The notes beneath the pieces are model-generated. The model was not told the DNA's origin. It saw only the letters and a program-made list of their open reading frames with translations, and did not search any database. This document shows, piece after piece, positions 56,096 to 64,000 of a stretch of DNA of 64,000 nucleotides (position 1 is the first letter of the stretch; every line of letters starts with the position of its first letter). The stretch is from the NCBI GenBank assembly GCA_022447225.1, contig JAKVAZ010000003.1:146003-210002 (forward strand), written 5' to 3'. Origin of the DNA: Fuerstiella sp. (GTDB taxonomy: Bacteria > Planctomycetota > Planctomycetia > Planctomycetales > Planctomycetaceae). The position numbers and the translations under genes were made by a program.

Positions 56096-57193
56096 ATGTC
56101 GAGCAACGCGCAAAATAAATTAATTGTCCGGAGTGTCGACGACATCGTGGATGCCGTGCAGTCGGCAGTCAGCGACGGGACCGTTCTCTCCGCAGCCCGC
56201 CACGTCGCCGGTAATACTCTTCAGCTTGACTTGTCATCCATGAACGCTGTGGTGGAGTATCCGGCGCGGGATATGACCATCACAGTGGAGGCCGGGATGA
56301 CTCTGCAGACTCTGACTAGTCTTCTCAGAGCAGAAGGACAGCAGCTTCCCGTTGATGTGGCAGATCCACAGATGACAGTGGGTGCATTTGTGGCATCCAA
56401 TCCGGCCGGACCTCGTCAGTATGGTTACGGCACCCTGCGGGATTATCTGATCGGAATCGAAGCCGTTGACGGACACGGGCGTGTGTTTCATGCGGGCGGT
56501 CGTGTCGTCAAGAATGTTGCAGGATATGACCTGTGCCGACTAATGGTCGGTTCCCGCGGATCACTGGGGATTCTGAATCAGCTGACGTTTAAACTGAAAC
56601 CTGTTCCGGAACATTTTGCAGTACAACGGTGGCAATTTGCCGATGAATCCGACGTAGCGGCCTCTTTGGATTCTCTGAACAAATCAGCAGCGCGTCCGGT
56701 TATTATCGATCTCGACTCTCCTGGTGGTTCGAGATGGTTTCTGTCTGTCGGCGTAGAGGGGCCGCCGAATGTTTGTGAATGGCAGATCGGACAGGTCAAT
56801 TACGACATGAGTCATTCGATATCTTCAGAACTTCTGGCGCCAGACCTGACTGCCGCAATGAAGTATTGCGGCGATGCCGCCCACCGACATCGGGAAACGG
56901 AGACGGTCGCGGTGGTAAAGACGCTGCCTTCGCAGCTGCTTCGAATCTGTAATATTTTCAATGAACATAAGTATTCGGCAAATTGTCATGCAGGGAACGG
57001 TGTGATTGTTGTTCAGTCGAAACACTCCGGAACTCTGCCGGAACATGTGGTCGATCAGATTGAAGCTTTACTGAAGGATCATGGAGGTCACTTCAGACGA
57101 TATGCAAACAATGACAGCGTCAGTCAACGTCGTGACGGTGTGTTTTCTACAGGACTGACGGCAGCGTTCGACCCCGGTCAGGTGTTCGTATGA
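56096..57193 (+). CDS. glcE: Glycolate oxidase subunit GlcE
   Basis: A 365-residue FAD-binding accessory subunit of glycolate oxidase. It has MTITVEAGMTLQTL, DPQMTVGAFVASNPAGPRQYG and GRVVKNVAGYDLCRLMVGS, typical GlcE blocks. It lacks the full C-terminal FAD-oxidase domain, as the family does. 99 bases after glcD; the ATG at 56096 is preferred over the TTG at 56093. Confidence 0.93.
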   Translation: MSSNAQNKLIVRSVDDIVDAVQSAVSDGTVLSAARHVAGNTLQLDLSSMNAVVEYPARDMTITVEAGMTLQTLTSLLRAEGQQLPVDVADPQMTVGAFVASNPAGPRQYGYGTLRDYLIGIEAVDGHGRVFHAGGRVVKNVAGYDLCRLMVGSRGSLGILNQLTFKLKPVPEHFAVQRWQFADESDVAASLDSLNKSAARPVIIDLDSPGGSRWFLSVGVEGPPNVCEWQIGQVNYDMSHSISSELLAPDLTAAMKYCGDAAHRHRETETVAVVKTLPSQLLRICNIFNEHKYSANCHAGNGVIVVQSKHSGTLPEHVVDQIEALLKDHGGHFRRYANNDSVSQRRDGVFSTGLTAAFDPGQVFV

Positions 57194-57227
57194 TCGCATC
57201 CCATTGTTGACAGAAACGGCCGATCCA

Positions 57228-58547
57228 ATGAGCCAGCCTGAATTGCCCGTCATCGGACAGTCCATTCCCTACGAACGTTTTCTCGATTGCGTGCATTGTG
57301 GATTGTGTACTTCGGCATGTCCGACGTATGTGGAGACCGGTGACGAAAACGACAGCCCGCGCGGTCGAATTTACCTGATGAGATCCGTGGTGGATGGACG
57401 ACTTGATCTGACGGACCGTGTGCGCGGACATCTGGATCTTTGTCTGGATTGTCGCAGCTGCGAAACCGCGTGTCCCTCCGGCGTCCAGTACGGACGTTTG
57501 CTGGAACCGTTTCGAGTGGAAATGCAGTCACAGCCACAGAAGGGATTACAGGCGACAACCGGTCCTGACTGGTTTCATCGCTGGATCATGTATGGTTTGT
57601 TTACCAGTCGACGTCGTATGGCATGGGCACTGACACCGGCGCGCTGGATGCAGAAACTGAAGCTGGACCGGGTCATCGAGGCCACCGGGCTGAATCGGCT
57701 GCTGCCGGAACGACTGCATCGTATGCAGCAGCAGCTTCCGGATCTCAAGGCGCCTGAAAGCACACTTCCTGTGCGTCTTCCGGCAATCGGGGTGCATCGC
57801 GCCACCGTGGGGTTGTTTCTTGGCTGCGTTGCCGACGCCATGTTCCGTCACGTGCACTGGGCCACAGCCCGGGTCCTGCAGCAGAACGGATGTGAGGTCC
57901 TGATCCCGCAGAACCAGCAGTGCTGTGGAGCCATTCACTATCACAGCGGAGCATCCGAACCGGCCGTCGATCTGATCCAGCAAAACGTGCAGGCATTCGC
58001 GGATCAAAAGCTTGATGCCATTATTGTCAACGTCGCCGGTTGTGGATCGATGCTCAAAGATTACAGCCATATTCTTGCTGAACTGCACCCGGATACAGAT
58101 CGTTCTGCCAGTGACGATTTCGTGGGCCGCATGAAAGATGTTTCAGAGTTTTTAGCTGACCTGGGTCTGGTGGCACCCCAGGGCGCCATCAATGCAACGG
58201 TTGCCTATCAGGATGCCTGCCATCTGCAGCATGCTCAGCAGATTCGTGATCAACCTCGAATGCTGCTGAATCAGATTCCTGGGCTGAAGCTGGTTCCGGT
58301 CGCTGAACCGGAACTGTGTTGTGGAGCAGCCGGCAGCTACAATCTGACTCAGCCGGAAATGGCCGATCGTCTGGGTAAGAGACGCATTGAGCATTTGCTG
58401 GCAGCCGAACCTGATATCATTGCCAGCGGCAATGCCGGGTGTTCACTGCAACTTCAGGCTCAACTCAAACAGGCCGGGCGCGATATTTCCGTTCTGCACC
58501 CGGTGGAATTACTGGATCTGAGCTATCGTGGTGAATCCGTCAACTGA
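57228..58547 (+). CDS. glcF: Glycolate oxidase iron-sulfur subunit GlcF
   Basis: A 439-residue protein with two ferredoxin-type 4Fe-4S sites near the N-terminus: CVHCGLCTSACPTY and CLDCRSCETACPSG. Two CCG domains (LGCVADAMFRHVHWATA with later QQCCGAIHYHSG, and YQDACHLQHAQ with ELCCGAAGSY) bind another cluster or heme-like electron partner. It passes electrons from GlcD to the quinone pool. ATG 57228 is chosen; a TTG at 57204 is in frame. Its end overlaps the opposing DUF368 gene by 25 bases. Confidence 0.95.
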   Translation: MSQPELPVIGQSIPYERFLDCVHCGLCTSACPTYVETGDENDSPRGRIYLMRSVVDGRLDLTDRVRGHLDLCLDCRSCETACPSGVQYGRLLEPFRVEMQSQPQKGLQATTGPDWFHRWIMYGLFTSRRRMAWALTPARWMQKLKLDRVIEATGLNRLLPERLHRMQQQLPDLKAPESTLPVRLPAIGVHRATVGLFLGCVADAMFRHVHWATARVLQQNGCEVLIPQNQQCCGAIHYHSGASEPAVDLIQQNVQAFADQKLDAIIVNVAGCGSMLKDYSHILAELHPDTDRSASDDFVGRMKDVSEFLADLGLVAPQGAINATVAYQDACHLQHAQQIRDQPRMLLNQIPGLKLVPVAEPELCCGAAGSYNLTQPEMADRLGKRRIEHLLAAEPDIIASGNAGCSLQLQAQLKQAGRDISVLHPVELLDLSYRGESVN

Positions 58548-59548
58548 CGGCGGCCAAAACGGCGAGCCGCTGCATCAAGCAACAGCACGATCGAGGCGGC
58601 CAGCGCTGCCGTAAGCAGCGTGGTCCAGACTTCGGTTGACAGTTGCGGTGGCAGGAAGTGTTCGAAGGTCTTGTGTTTGAAGTCTGTAACGTCAGGGGTG
58701 AGGTCCCTCTGAAAGGGCCACAGGCGATACAGCGATCCGAGCATAAATCCACAAAGAACGGCGATTGTAGAGTCATGGTGTGTGGCCAGAAGTTTCTTCA
58801 ATAAACGACTGAATGCCAGCAGCCCTGTCAGGCAACCGATTGAGAAAACGATCAGGATTCCCAGAACCTCCCCGCTTAGATCCAGATGTACGAAACTGCG
58901 AATCGCTCCCAGTACGGTTTCATAGCAATTCAAAAGCAGCAGGATGAAAGCACCACTGATGCCGGGAAGGATCATAGCGCAGATGCCGATCATGCCGCAG
59001 AAAAATACATAAATCAGCGAGTCTGGCGGGTTCTGAAGTGCCGGCAGCGTTACCAACCACCAGGCTCCGAGAATTGCCAGCAGCAACTGGGTCAGACGTT
59101 GCGGAGACCACAAAATCACCTGCCGCGACACCAACAGGCTCGAGGCCAGAATCAAACCAGTGAATGCACCGTATGTCAGTGTACGATGATCCGAAAGCAG
59201 AAGCTTCATCACCGAAGCCAGCCCGCCGGCTCCCAGCAGTACACCGCCTCCAACGGCAATCAGGAATCTAAGATCCGCATGTTCAGCGGCTTCCCGCATT
59301 TTTCGATCAGCAAGATGTCGCAGAAAACGTCGATCGATGCGACTGATGGCCGTGACCAAACGGGAATAGATGCCGACAATCAGAGCCATTGTGCCCCCGG
59401 ACACTCCAGGAACAATGTCAGCAGCACCCATCAGAAAGCCGCAGCCGCAGTGCTTCAAATCATCGCTAATCGAACGTTTTTGTGGTTCTTTATTGGCTGA
59501 TGCACGGATATCGGGATGCTGTTCCTGGCTCGTTTGTTCAGTCGGCAT
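58523..59548 (-). CDS. DUF368-family polytopic membrane protein (polyprenyl-phosphate transporter family)
   Basis: A 341-residue membrane protein with about eight helices and the family signature GFLMGAADIVPGVSGGTMAL. A second, related half carries GICAMILPGISGAFILLLL. DUF368 proteins have been reported as undecaprenyl-phosphate translocases, recycling the lipid carrier used for wall and polysaccharide synthesis; that role here is by family. It converges on glcF and overlaps its last 25 bases. Confidence 0.9.
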   Translation of the reverse strand: MPTEQTSQEQHPDIRASANKEPQKRSISDDLKHCGCGFLMGAADIVPGVSGGTMALIVGIYSRLVTAISRIDRRFLRHLADRKMREAAEHADLRFLIAVGGGVLLGAGGLASVMKLLLSDHRTLTYGAFTGLILASSLLVSRQVILWSPQRLTQLLLAILGAWWLVTLPALQNPPDSLIYVFFCGMIGICAMILPGISGAFILLLLNCYETVLGAIRSFVHLDLSGEVLGILIVFSIGCLTGLLAFSRLLKKLLATHHDSTIAVLCGFMLGSLYRLWPFQRDLTPDVTDFKHKTFEHFLPPQLSTEVWTTLLTAALAASIVLLLDAAARRFGRRQLTDSPR

Positions 59549-59828
59549 TCACAAATTTCTGGTTCGCGTTGAACTCGGGACTCATTATTGCCGGCGCTCG
59601 CAATCAACCACCCCGGCTGCTCATTGATTCTATCTGCCGGGGACAATAACGCGCAGGGTTCGTGGGAACAGTAATATTTCCGGAAAATCACGCGTGCAGG
59701 GCCGTGGTCATATTCGACCGGCTGCCGTGTGAATCACCGATTGTGGTGGAAAGCAAAACGGCAGACACTGACTCGCGGTGGCTGGAACGCTACCATTCTT
59801 GTCTCTCCGCGGACCGGGACAGTAGTGA

Positions 59829-60374
59829 ATGAATGTCAACACAACCAGCCTTTCAATCCCTGCGAGTGGTTTCACGATCATCTCAGGCGGTCAGACGGGG
59901 GTCGACCGTGCTGCACTGGACGCTGCGTTGCACGCGGGGATTCCAATTGGTGGCTGGTGTCCGGTCGGTCGTCGAGCAGAAGACGGGAAAATTCCGGGGC
60001 ATTACCCACTGCAGGAAACAGATTCGTGGAACTATGCCGTTCGAACCGAACGGAACGTGTGTGACTCCGACGCCACTCTGATCATTGCCCGGGATACGGT
60101 CAGTGGTGGTACCCGACTGACCGTGAGGCTCGCTCGCCAGCACGCCAAACCACTGCACATTGTTCGATTGTCTGAGGAGCCCGTCACCACCGCTGCTGAG
60201 AAGTTGTTGACAGACGATGTTCAGACCGTTGTGGACTGGGTCGAGGATCGTAAGATTCGCGTGTTAAATGTAGCCGGTCCGCGCGGAACCTCGGACGCAC
60301 GAATCTATCCTCAGTCCCGAGAGTTTTGCTCTAAGCTTTTCGCGGCATTGATTTCATCAACTGCCGGAATTTAA
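59829..60374 (+). CDS. Putative molybdenum-cofactor carrier protein
   Basis: A 181-residue Rossmann-like protein matching the MoCo-carrier family (PF12694): TIISGGQTGVDRAALDAAL near the N-terminus, IGGWCPVGRRAEDG and YPLQETDSWNYAVRTERNV, and DATLIIARDTVSGGTRLT. It may hold the molybdenum cofactor for delivery, but no molybdoenzyme gene is visible nearby. Start at ATG 59829; no strong ribosome binding site. Confidence 0.85.
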   Translation: MNVNTTSLSIPASGFTIISGGQTGVDRAALDAALHAGIPIGGWCPVGRRAEDGKIPGHYPLQETDSWNYAVRTERNVCDSDATLIIARDTVSGGTRLTVRLARQHAKPLHIVRLSEEPVTTAAEKLLTDDVQTVVDWVEDRKIRVLNVAGPRGTSDARIYPQSREFCSKLFAALISSTAGI

Positions 60375-60375
60375 T

Positions 60376-60398
60376 CGTACAGCTCACTGAGCCGTACG
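60376..60398. terminator. Hairpin directly after the MoCo-carrier stop
   Basis: CGTACAGCTCA at 60376-60386 and TGAGCCGTACG at 60388-60398 form a stem with one mismatch, beginning two bases after the TAA stop. No T-run follows, so termination is only plausible. Confidence 0.4.
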
Positions 60399-60530
60399 AG
60401 GAATGGCATCCGCCAGCTGGAATATGTCCGGCCAGTTCAGTTCCTGTTCCGGAATCAACACCACCTGCCAACCGATCACAGCAGCGACGATCAGTCACTG
60501 TTGACCTTGAGTAACGGAAATCTTAAATCC

Positions 60531-62207
60531 ATGGGCGAACAGTACATCATGACCATCGAACATCTGACTCGTCTTTACGACGAGAAAGAGGTTCTGTCCG
60601 ACATTTGGCTGGCGTTTTATCCGGGAGCAAAGATTGGAGTTCTGGGCGACAACGGGTCCGGGAAGAGTACTCTGTTGAGAATCATGGCGGGGGAGGATAC
60701 TGATTTTATGGGGACCGTGCGTCCGGCGAAGGGGATCCGCATTGGCTACTTTCCACAGGAACCGCGGCTGGATCCCAAAAAGACAGTGGGGGAATGCATC
60801 GAAGAGGCCGTGGCAGATTCACGAGCCATTATCGACCGCTTCAACGAGCTGAGCATGCAACTTGGCGAAGACATGTCGCCGGAACAAATGGAAACCCTTC
60901 TGAATGAACAAACAAAGGTGCAGGACCAGATTGATGCCGCCAATCTGTGGGAACTTGATCGCAGCCTGGAAATTGCGGCTGACGCGATGGGGCTGCCTGA
61001 AGCGGAATCTGTTGTTGAGAACCTTTCCGGGGGAGAAAAGAGAAGAGTCGCACTGTGTCAACTGCTGCTGATGAATCCTGACATTCTGCTGCTCGATGAG
61101 CCGACGAATCATCTGGATGCAGAATCCGTGGCGTGGCTGGAGCAGTTCCTGAAATCGTTTACCGGAACCGTCGTCGCCATCACACATGATCGTTATTTTC
61201 TGGACAACGTGGCTGGCTGGATCCTGGAACTGGATCGGGGGAAGGGTATTCCGTACGAGGGGAACTATTCATCGTGGCTGGAACAAAAACAGAAACGGCT
61301 GCAGCAGGAGGAACGTTCGGAAAGCCGCCGGCAAAAAGAACTCCGGCAGGAACTGGAGTGGGCCCGGATGTCGCCCAAAGCACGATCCACCAAAAATAAG
61401 GCACGTCTGCAGCGCTACCAGGAACTCGCAGCCCGCGAATACGACGTTCGGGAAGGATCCGCTCAGATTCAGATTCCGGCCTCACGTCCACTGGGCACGA
61501 AGGTGGTCATCGCAGAGAACCTGCAGAAATCTTATGACGGTCGTGTGCTGTTCGAAAATCTCAGCTTCAACCTGCCACCTGGCGGGATTGTCGGAGTGAT
61601 CGGTGCCAACGGAGCCGGCAAGACAACGTTGTTTCGAATCATTATGGGACAGGAGGAACCGGATGCCGGAACACTCACGATTGGTGAGACGGTGAGTCTT
61701 TCCTACGTTGATCAAACACGCGATGCCCTGGATCCAAACAAGACCGTCTACGAAGAAATCTCTGACGGCCATGACACGCTTGAAGTTGGCAAAGCCAAAA
61801 TTCACTCCCGCAGCTATTGCGGCCGCTTTAATTTCCGGGGGGCGGACCAGCAAAAACGGGTGGGGAGTTTATCCGGCGGAGAACGAAACCGGGTCCATCT
61901 GGCCAGACTGCTGCGTTCCGGCGGCAACCTGTTGCTGCTCGACGAGCCCACCAATGATCTGGATGTACATACCCTGAGGGCACTTGAGGAAGGTTTAACA
62001 GGGTTCGGCGGATGTGCCGTTGTGGTGAGTCACGATCGTTGGTTCCTCGACCGCATTGCGACTCACATTCTGGCATTCGAAGGCGGCACGAGTGTGGTCT
62101 GGTGTGAAGGAAATTACCGAATCTATGAGCAGGAACGCCGAGCGCGTGTGGGTGATGCATCAGAATCATCGGCACGAAGTCGCTTTAAACCACTCAATCG
62201 TTCCTGA
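60531..62207 (+). CDS. ettA: Energy-dependent translational throttle protein EttA (ABC-F)
   Basis: A 558-residue ATPase with two ABC domains and no transmembrane part, binding the ribosomal E site and gating elongation by ATP/ADP ratio. [19 protein letters not shown] and [19 protein letters not shown] are the two Walker A loops; [15 protein letters not shown] and [15 protein letters not shown] the signatures; [14 protein letters not shown] and [14 protein letters not shown] the Walker B ends. The charged linker between them ([19 protein letters not shown]) is the ABC-F toe-print arm. ATG 60531 (MGEQYI) is the family-like start. Confidence 0.96.
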   Translation: MGEQYIMTIEHLTRLYDEKEVLSDIWLAFYPGAKIGVLGDNGSGKSTLLRIMAGEDTDFMGTVRPAKGIRIGYFPQEPRLDPKKTVGECIEEAVADSRAIIDRFNELSMQLGEDMSPEQMETLLNEQTKVQDQIDAANLWELDRSLEIAADAMGLPEAESVVENLSGGEKRRVALCQLLLMNPDILLLDEPTNHLDAESVAWLEQFLKSFTGTVVAITHDRYFLDNVAGWILELDRGKGIPYEGNYSSWLEQKQKRLQQEERSESRRQKELRQELEWARMSPKARSTKNKARLQRYQELAAREYDVREGSAQIQIPASRPLGTKVVIAENLQKSYDGRVLFENLSFNLPPGGIVGVIGANGAGKTTLFRIIMGQEEPDAGTLTIGETVSLSYVDQTRDALDPNKTVYEEISDGHDTLEVGKAKIHSRSYCGRFNFRGADQQKRVGSLSGGERNRVHLARLLRSGGNLLLLDEPTNDLDVHTLRALEEGLTGFGGCAVVVSHDRWFLDRIATHILAFEGGTSVVWCEGNYRIYEQERRARVGDASESSARSRFKPLNRS

Positions 62208-62692
62208 CGTGCGTGGCAAGTGTGCCGGATGACCATACTCAGGTGGGGAGCAGAAGGCCGGGTCGGGAAACTTATTTGTGCTGCCATCAGGCGAAGGTGA
62301 GTGCCAAGTCCTGTGTTGAAGCCTGCAGTTGACCCAGGCACCGGTAATCCTCTGATCACCCGCTATGTTCTTATTAATGCCTGAGTTCAGGCTGCCGAAT
62401 TGATGTTTCCCCGCAACGCGACAACCATCAATCGATGTGTTACGTTTTATGCCCGGCCGCTTGACGTTCATAATTGACCGTGCGATGGTTCTGCCACCGA
62501 ACGTCGACGATCCGTTTTCCATACGGGGGTCGATTGATCGGCCGTACCGAAAAGAAAAACCAATTCCGCTGCTTCACCCGGTCAGTCCGTGGGCGGGCAG
62601 GAATCGTTCCTGCCTGACACTTGTGGTTGAGCTCGGCTGCCTCTATTGAGCCTTCTGGTGTTTGCTTTTCCTCTGTGATGGGAGTCTGTTTG
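62208..62692. other. Spacer with a short hairpin
   Basis: GGCAGGAA at 62596-62603 pairs perfectly with TTCCTGCC at 62607-62614 (three-base loop). Otherwise no gene supported; minus frames such as 62440-63069 run antisense to the next gene. Confidence 0.4.
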
Positions 62693-63379
62693 ATGTCAGC
62701 ACCCGGTCGTCCCCGTTTATTGATGCTGTCTGTCGGGTTGATTGTTTTGTCGGTCCTCATCACAGGATGTGCGGACCCGGAGCCAGCATGGGAACCCAAA
62801 CTGGTTCCCGGTGAGAAATTAGAGACCGAATCCGATTCATCGTCACCGGAATCGGCTGACACAGAATCCTCATCTTCGCAGACAGCCGGTGAGGCAACAT
62901 CAATCAGCCTGGAATTCGGCACCTGGAACGATGTCCAGGCTCGTATCAAGGAAAGTGCCGGCAAGGTCGTGGTTGTTGACTTGTGGTCCACATCGTGTCT
63001 TCCGTGTATTGAAGAGCTCCCACAACTGGGGCGTCTGCAGCGAGACCAGCCGAATGACGTTGTGTGCATCAGCCTGTGTCTGGACTATGCCGGGATCAAA
63101 TCAAAACCACCGACATTCTACGAAGACCGAGTAAAACAGGTACTGCAGACGTGTGAAGTCGACGTGTTGAATTATCTGTGCACCACCGAATCAGACGAGG
63201 TCTATACATCGCTGGACCTGCCGTCGATTCCTGCCGTGTATGTGTATGGCAGCGACGGAACACTGGCCAAACGGTTCGACGCATCAATGCTGAAAGACGG
63301 TGCGGGCAGCGAAGAACCGTTCACCTACGACAGCGATATTCTGCCAATGGTCGAGCAACTGATTACTGACGAACGCTGA
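62693..63379 (+). CDS. TlpA/ResA-like thioredoxin-fold lipoprotein
   Basis: A 228-residue exported protein. Residues 1-26 form a lipoprotein signal (LSVGLIVLSVLITGC, Cys as lipid anchor). A Ser/Glu-rich linker follows, then a TlpA/ResA-type domain with VVVVDLWSTSCLPCIEELPQL (Cys-x-x-Cys), which reduces disulfides or heme apocytochromes outside the cytoplasm, and SIPAVYVYGSDG with the cis-Pro. GGGAG nine bases before ATG 62693 supports the start; the frame extends to 62621. Confidence 0.88.
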   Translation: MSAPGRPRLLMLSVGLIVLSVLITGCADPEPAWEPKLVPGEKLETESDSSSPESADTESSSSQTAGEATSISLEFGTWNDVQARIKESAGKVVVVDLWSTSCLPCIEELPQLGRLQRDQPNDVVCISLCLDYAGIKSKPPTFYEDRVKQVLQTCEVDVLNYLCTTESDEVYTSLDLPSIPAVYVYGSDGTLAKRFDASMLKDGAGSEEPFTYDSDILPMVEQLITDER

Positions 63380-63521
63380 GCACCGAACTGCCCTCGCTCA
63401 CAAGAGTGTCCCTCTCCTGGTTTCACAAATTCACAATCCCGCTCGACTGATGTTCCGAACAGTCTGTGGGCGTCATTTGTTGCGGCCACGTCGCAACTGA
63501 ACGTGCCGGTTACGCTAACCG

Positions 63522-64000
63522 CTATTGTCCGTCCGACGCCAGATCCAGACGGTGTTTGATCAGCCGTTCCCATTCGAATTCGCCAGCGGCGGAATCATAT
63601 GCATTGAAGGCCTCGGTTCGGTCAATGACGAACACCGCACGCTGTTCCCAACCTGCGTCGTCTTTTTCGTTCGAATTATCGTCCAAGTCCAGTCCCATGC
63701 GGCCACCAATCCGGAAGACACCACTCGCATCCGGCACGGCTTCAAAGTAAGCGGCCGTCCCATAGACAATGAAACAGTTACTGGTTGTGGTGGTGTTATT
63801 CATGATCTTCGACAGAAACTGATGGCGATGCACCATGTTGGCTGCTGAGCCCACTTTACCCTGTACGGCCGCATTGGTGACTGTTTCTATATCGGGATCC
63901 TGATGGAAGGCTGTGTCGCCTGGTTCCAGCCAGTGTCGGTTGGTCGTGGCAACATCGGTCGGTTCACCGAACGCATTATCGATGGGCAGGGTAACATTAT
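63522..64000 (-). CDS. C-terminal end of a large unrecognised protein (5' end outside window)
   Basis: The minus-strand frame is open from the window edge down to a stop at 63522-63524, giving about 158 residues. It contains HQFLSKIMNNTTTTSNCF, FRIGGRMGLDLDDNS and RAVFVIDRTEAFNAYDSAA; the mix of Thr/Asn runs and an acidic tail fits the ends of large exported planctomycete proteins. No known domain can be named. The frame continues beyond the window, so the true start and size are unknown. Confidence 0.6.
   Translation of the reverse strand, partial: NVTLPIDNAFGEPTDVATTNRHWLEPGDTAFHQDPDIETVTNAAVQGKVGSAANMVHRHQFLSKIMNNTTTTSNCFIVYGTAAYFEAVPDASGVFRIGGRMGLDLDDNSNEKDDAGWEQRAVFVIDRTEAFNAYDSAAGEFEWERLIKHRLDLASDGQ

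Noticed and set aside
1..64000. tRNA genes, CRISPR arrays, insertion sequences and prophage
   Set aside because: I looked for T-loop-like GGTTCGAATCC blocks, regularly spaced repeats, transposase motifs and phage structural genes and found none. A tRNAscan or CRISPR search was not possible here and could overturn this.

Overview
The window reads as chromosomal DNA of a marine-type planctomycete (Planctomycetota, probably Planctomycetaceae; the genus is inference). Supporting signs are loosely packed genes with long spacers, short operons with stop/start overlaps, many twin-arginine and signal-peptide proteins, DUF11-repeat and von Willebrand-type giant proteins, an FHA/Ser-Thr kinase, Gfo/Idh/MocA and SUMF1-type proteins, and over-long ArgS and ThrS. 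No rRNA, tRNA, CRISPR array, insertion sequence or prophage was seen.

Layout. 1-2.2 kb: the pyrB end and a metal-site-degenerate pyrC, then a frame-broken FlgM-like remnant. 2.4-9 kb: a DUF11-repeat envelope protein, a hairpin-rich spacer with an Hsp70-like stub, an ECF sigma factor, a small ORF with a consensus ribosome binding site, and a secreted protein. 9-15 kb: single plus-strand genes (sodium:alanine symporter, folP, STAS protein, LDH2-type dehydrogenase, small membrane protein). 15-24 kb, minus strand: enolase-superfamily enzyme, nucleotide-sugar epimerase, a GT4/cinA/GNAT operon, an FHA kinase-like protein with degenerate catalytic motifs, and a diguanylate cyclase. 24-30 kb, plus strand: SUMF1-type protein, Gfo/Idh/MocA oxidoreductase, VWA membrane protein. 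30-44 kb, mostly minus: the coupled aroA-rsmB-methyltransferase operon, mtnA, an RsmC-like methyltransferase coupled to argS, thrS, and an M32 carboxypeptidase coupled to a small membrane protein, with an orphan TolQ/ExbB on plus. 44-50 kb: a GT-C-like membrane protein with tatD, a DsbD-like thiol-disulfide protein and a DUF2071 protein. 50-54 kb: a tadA-tadB-tadC mini-locus without visible pilin or secretin. 54-60 kb: glcD-glcE-glcF (glycolate oxidation) converging on a DUF368 membrane protein. 60-64 kb: putative molybdenum-cofactor carrier, ettA, a TlpA-like lipoprotein and the C-terminal end of an unrecognised protein.

Most genes are housekeeping or metabolic. The unusual signals are catalytically degenerate paralogues (PyrC, FHA-kinase, the CinA C-terminal domain, a SUMF1 protein without the FGE cysteine pair), the hairpin-dense 5.3-5.9 kb spacer, a few unannotated small ORFs with supporting signals, and the stand-alone tad motor. 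I did not find a convincing new multi-gene system.
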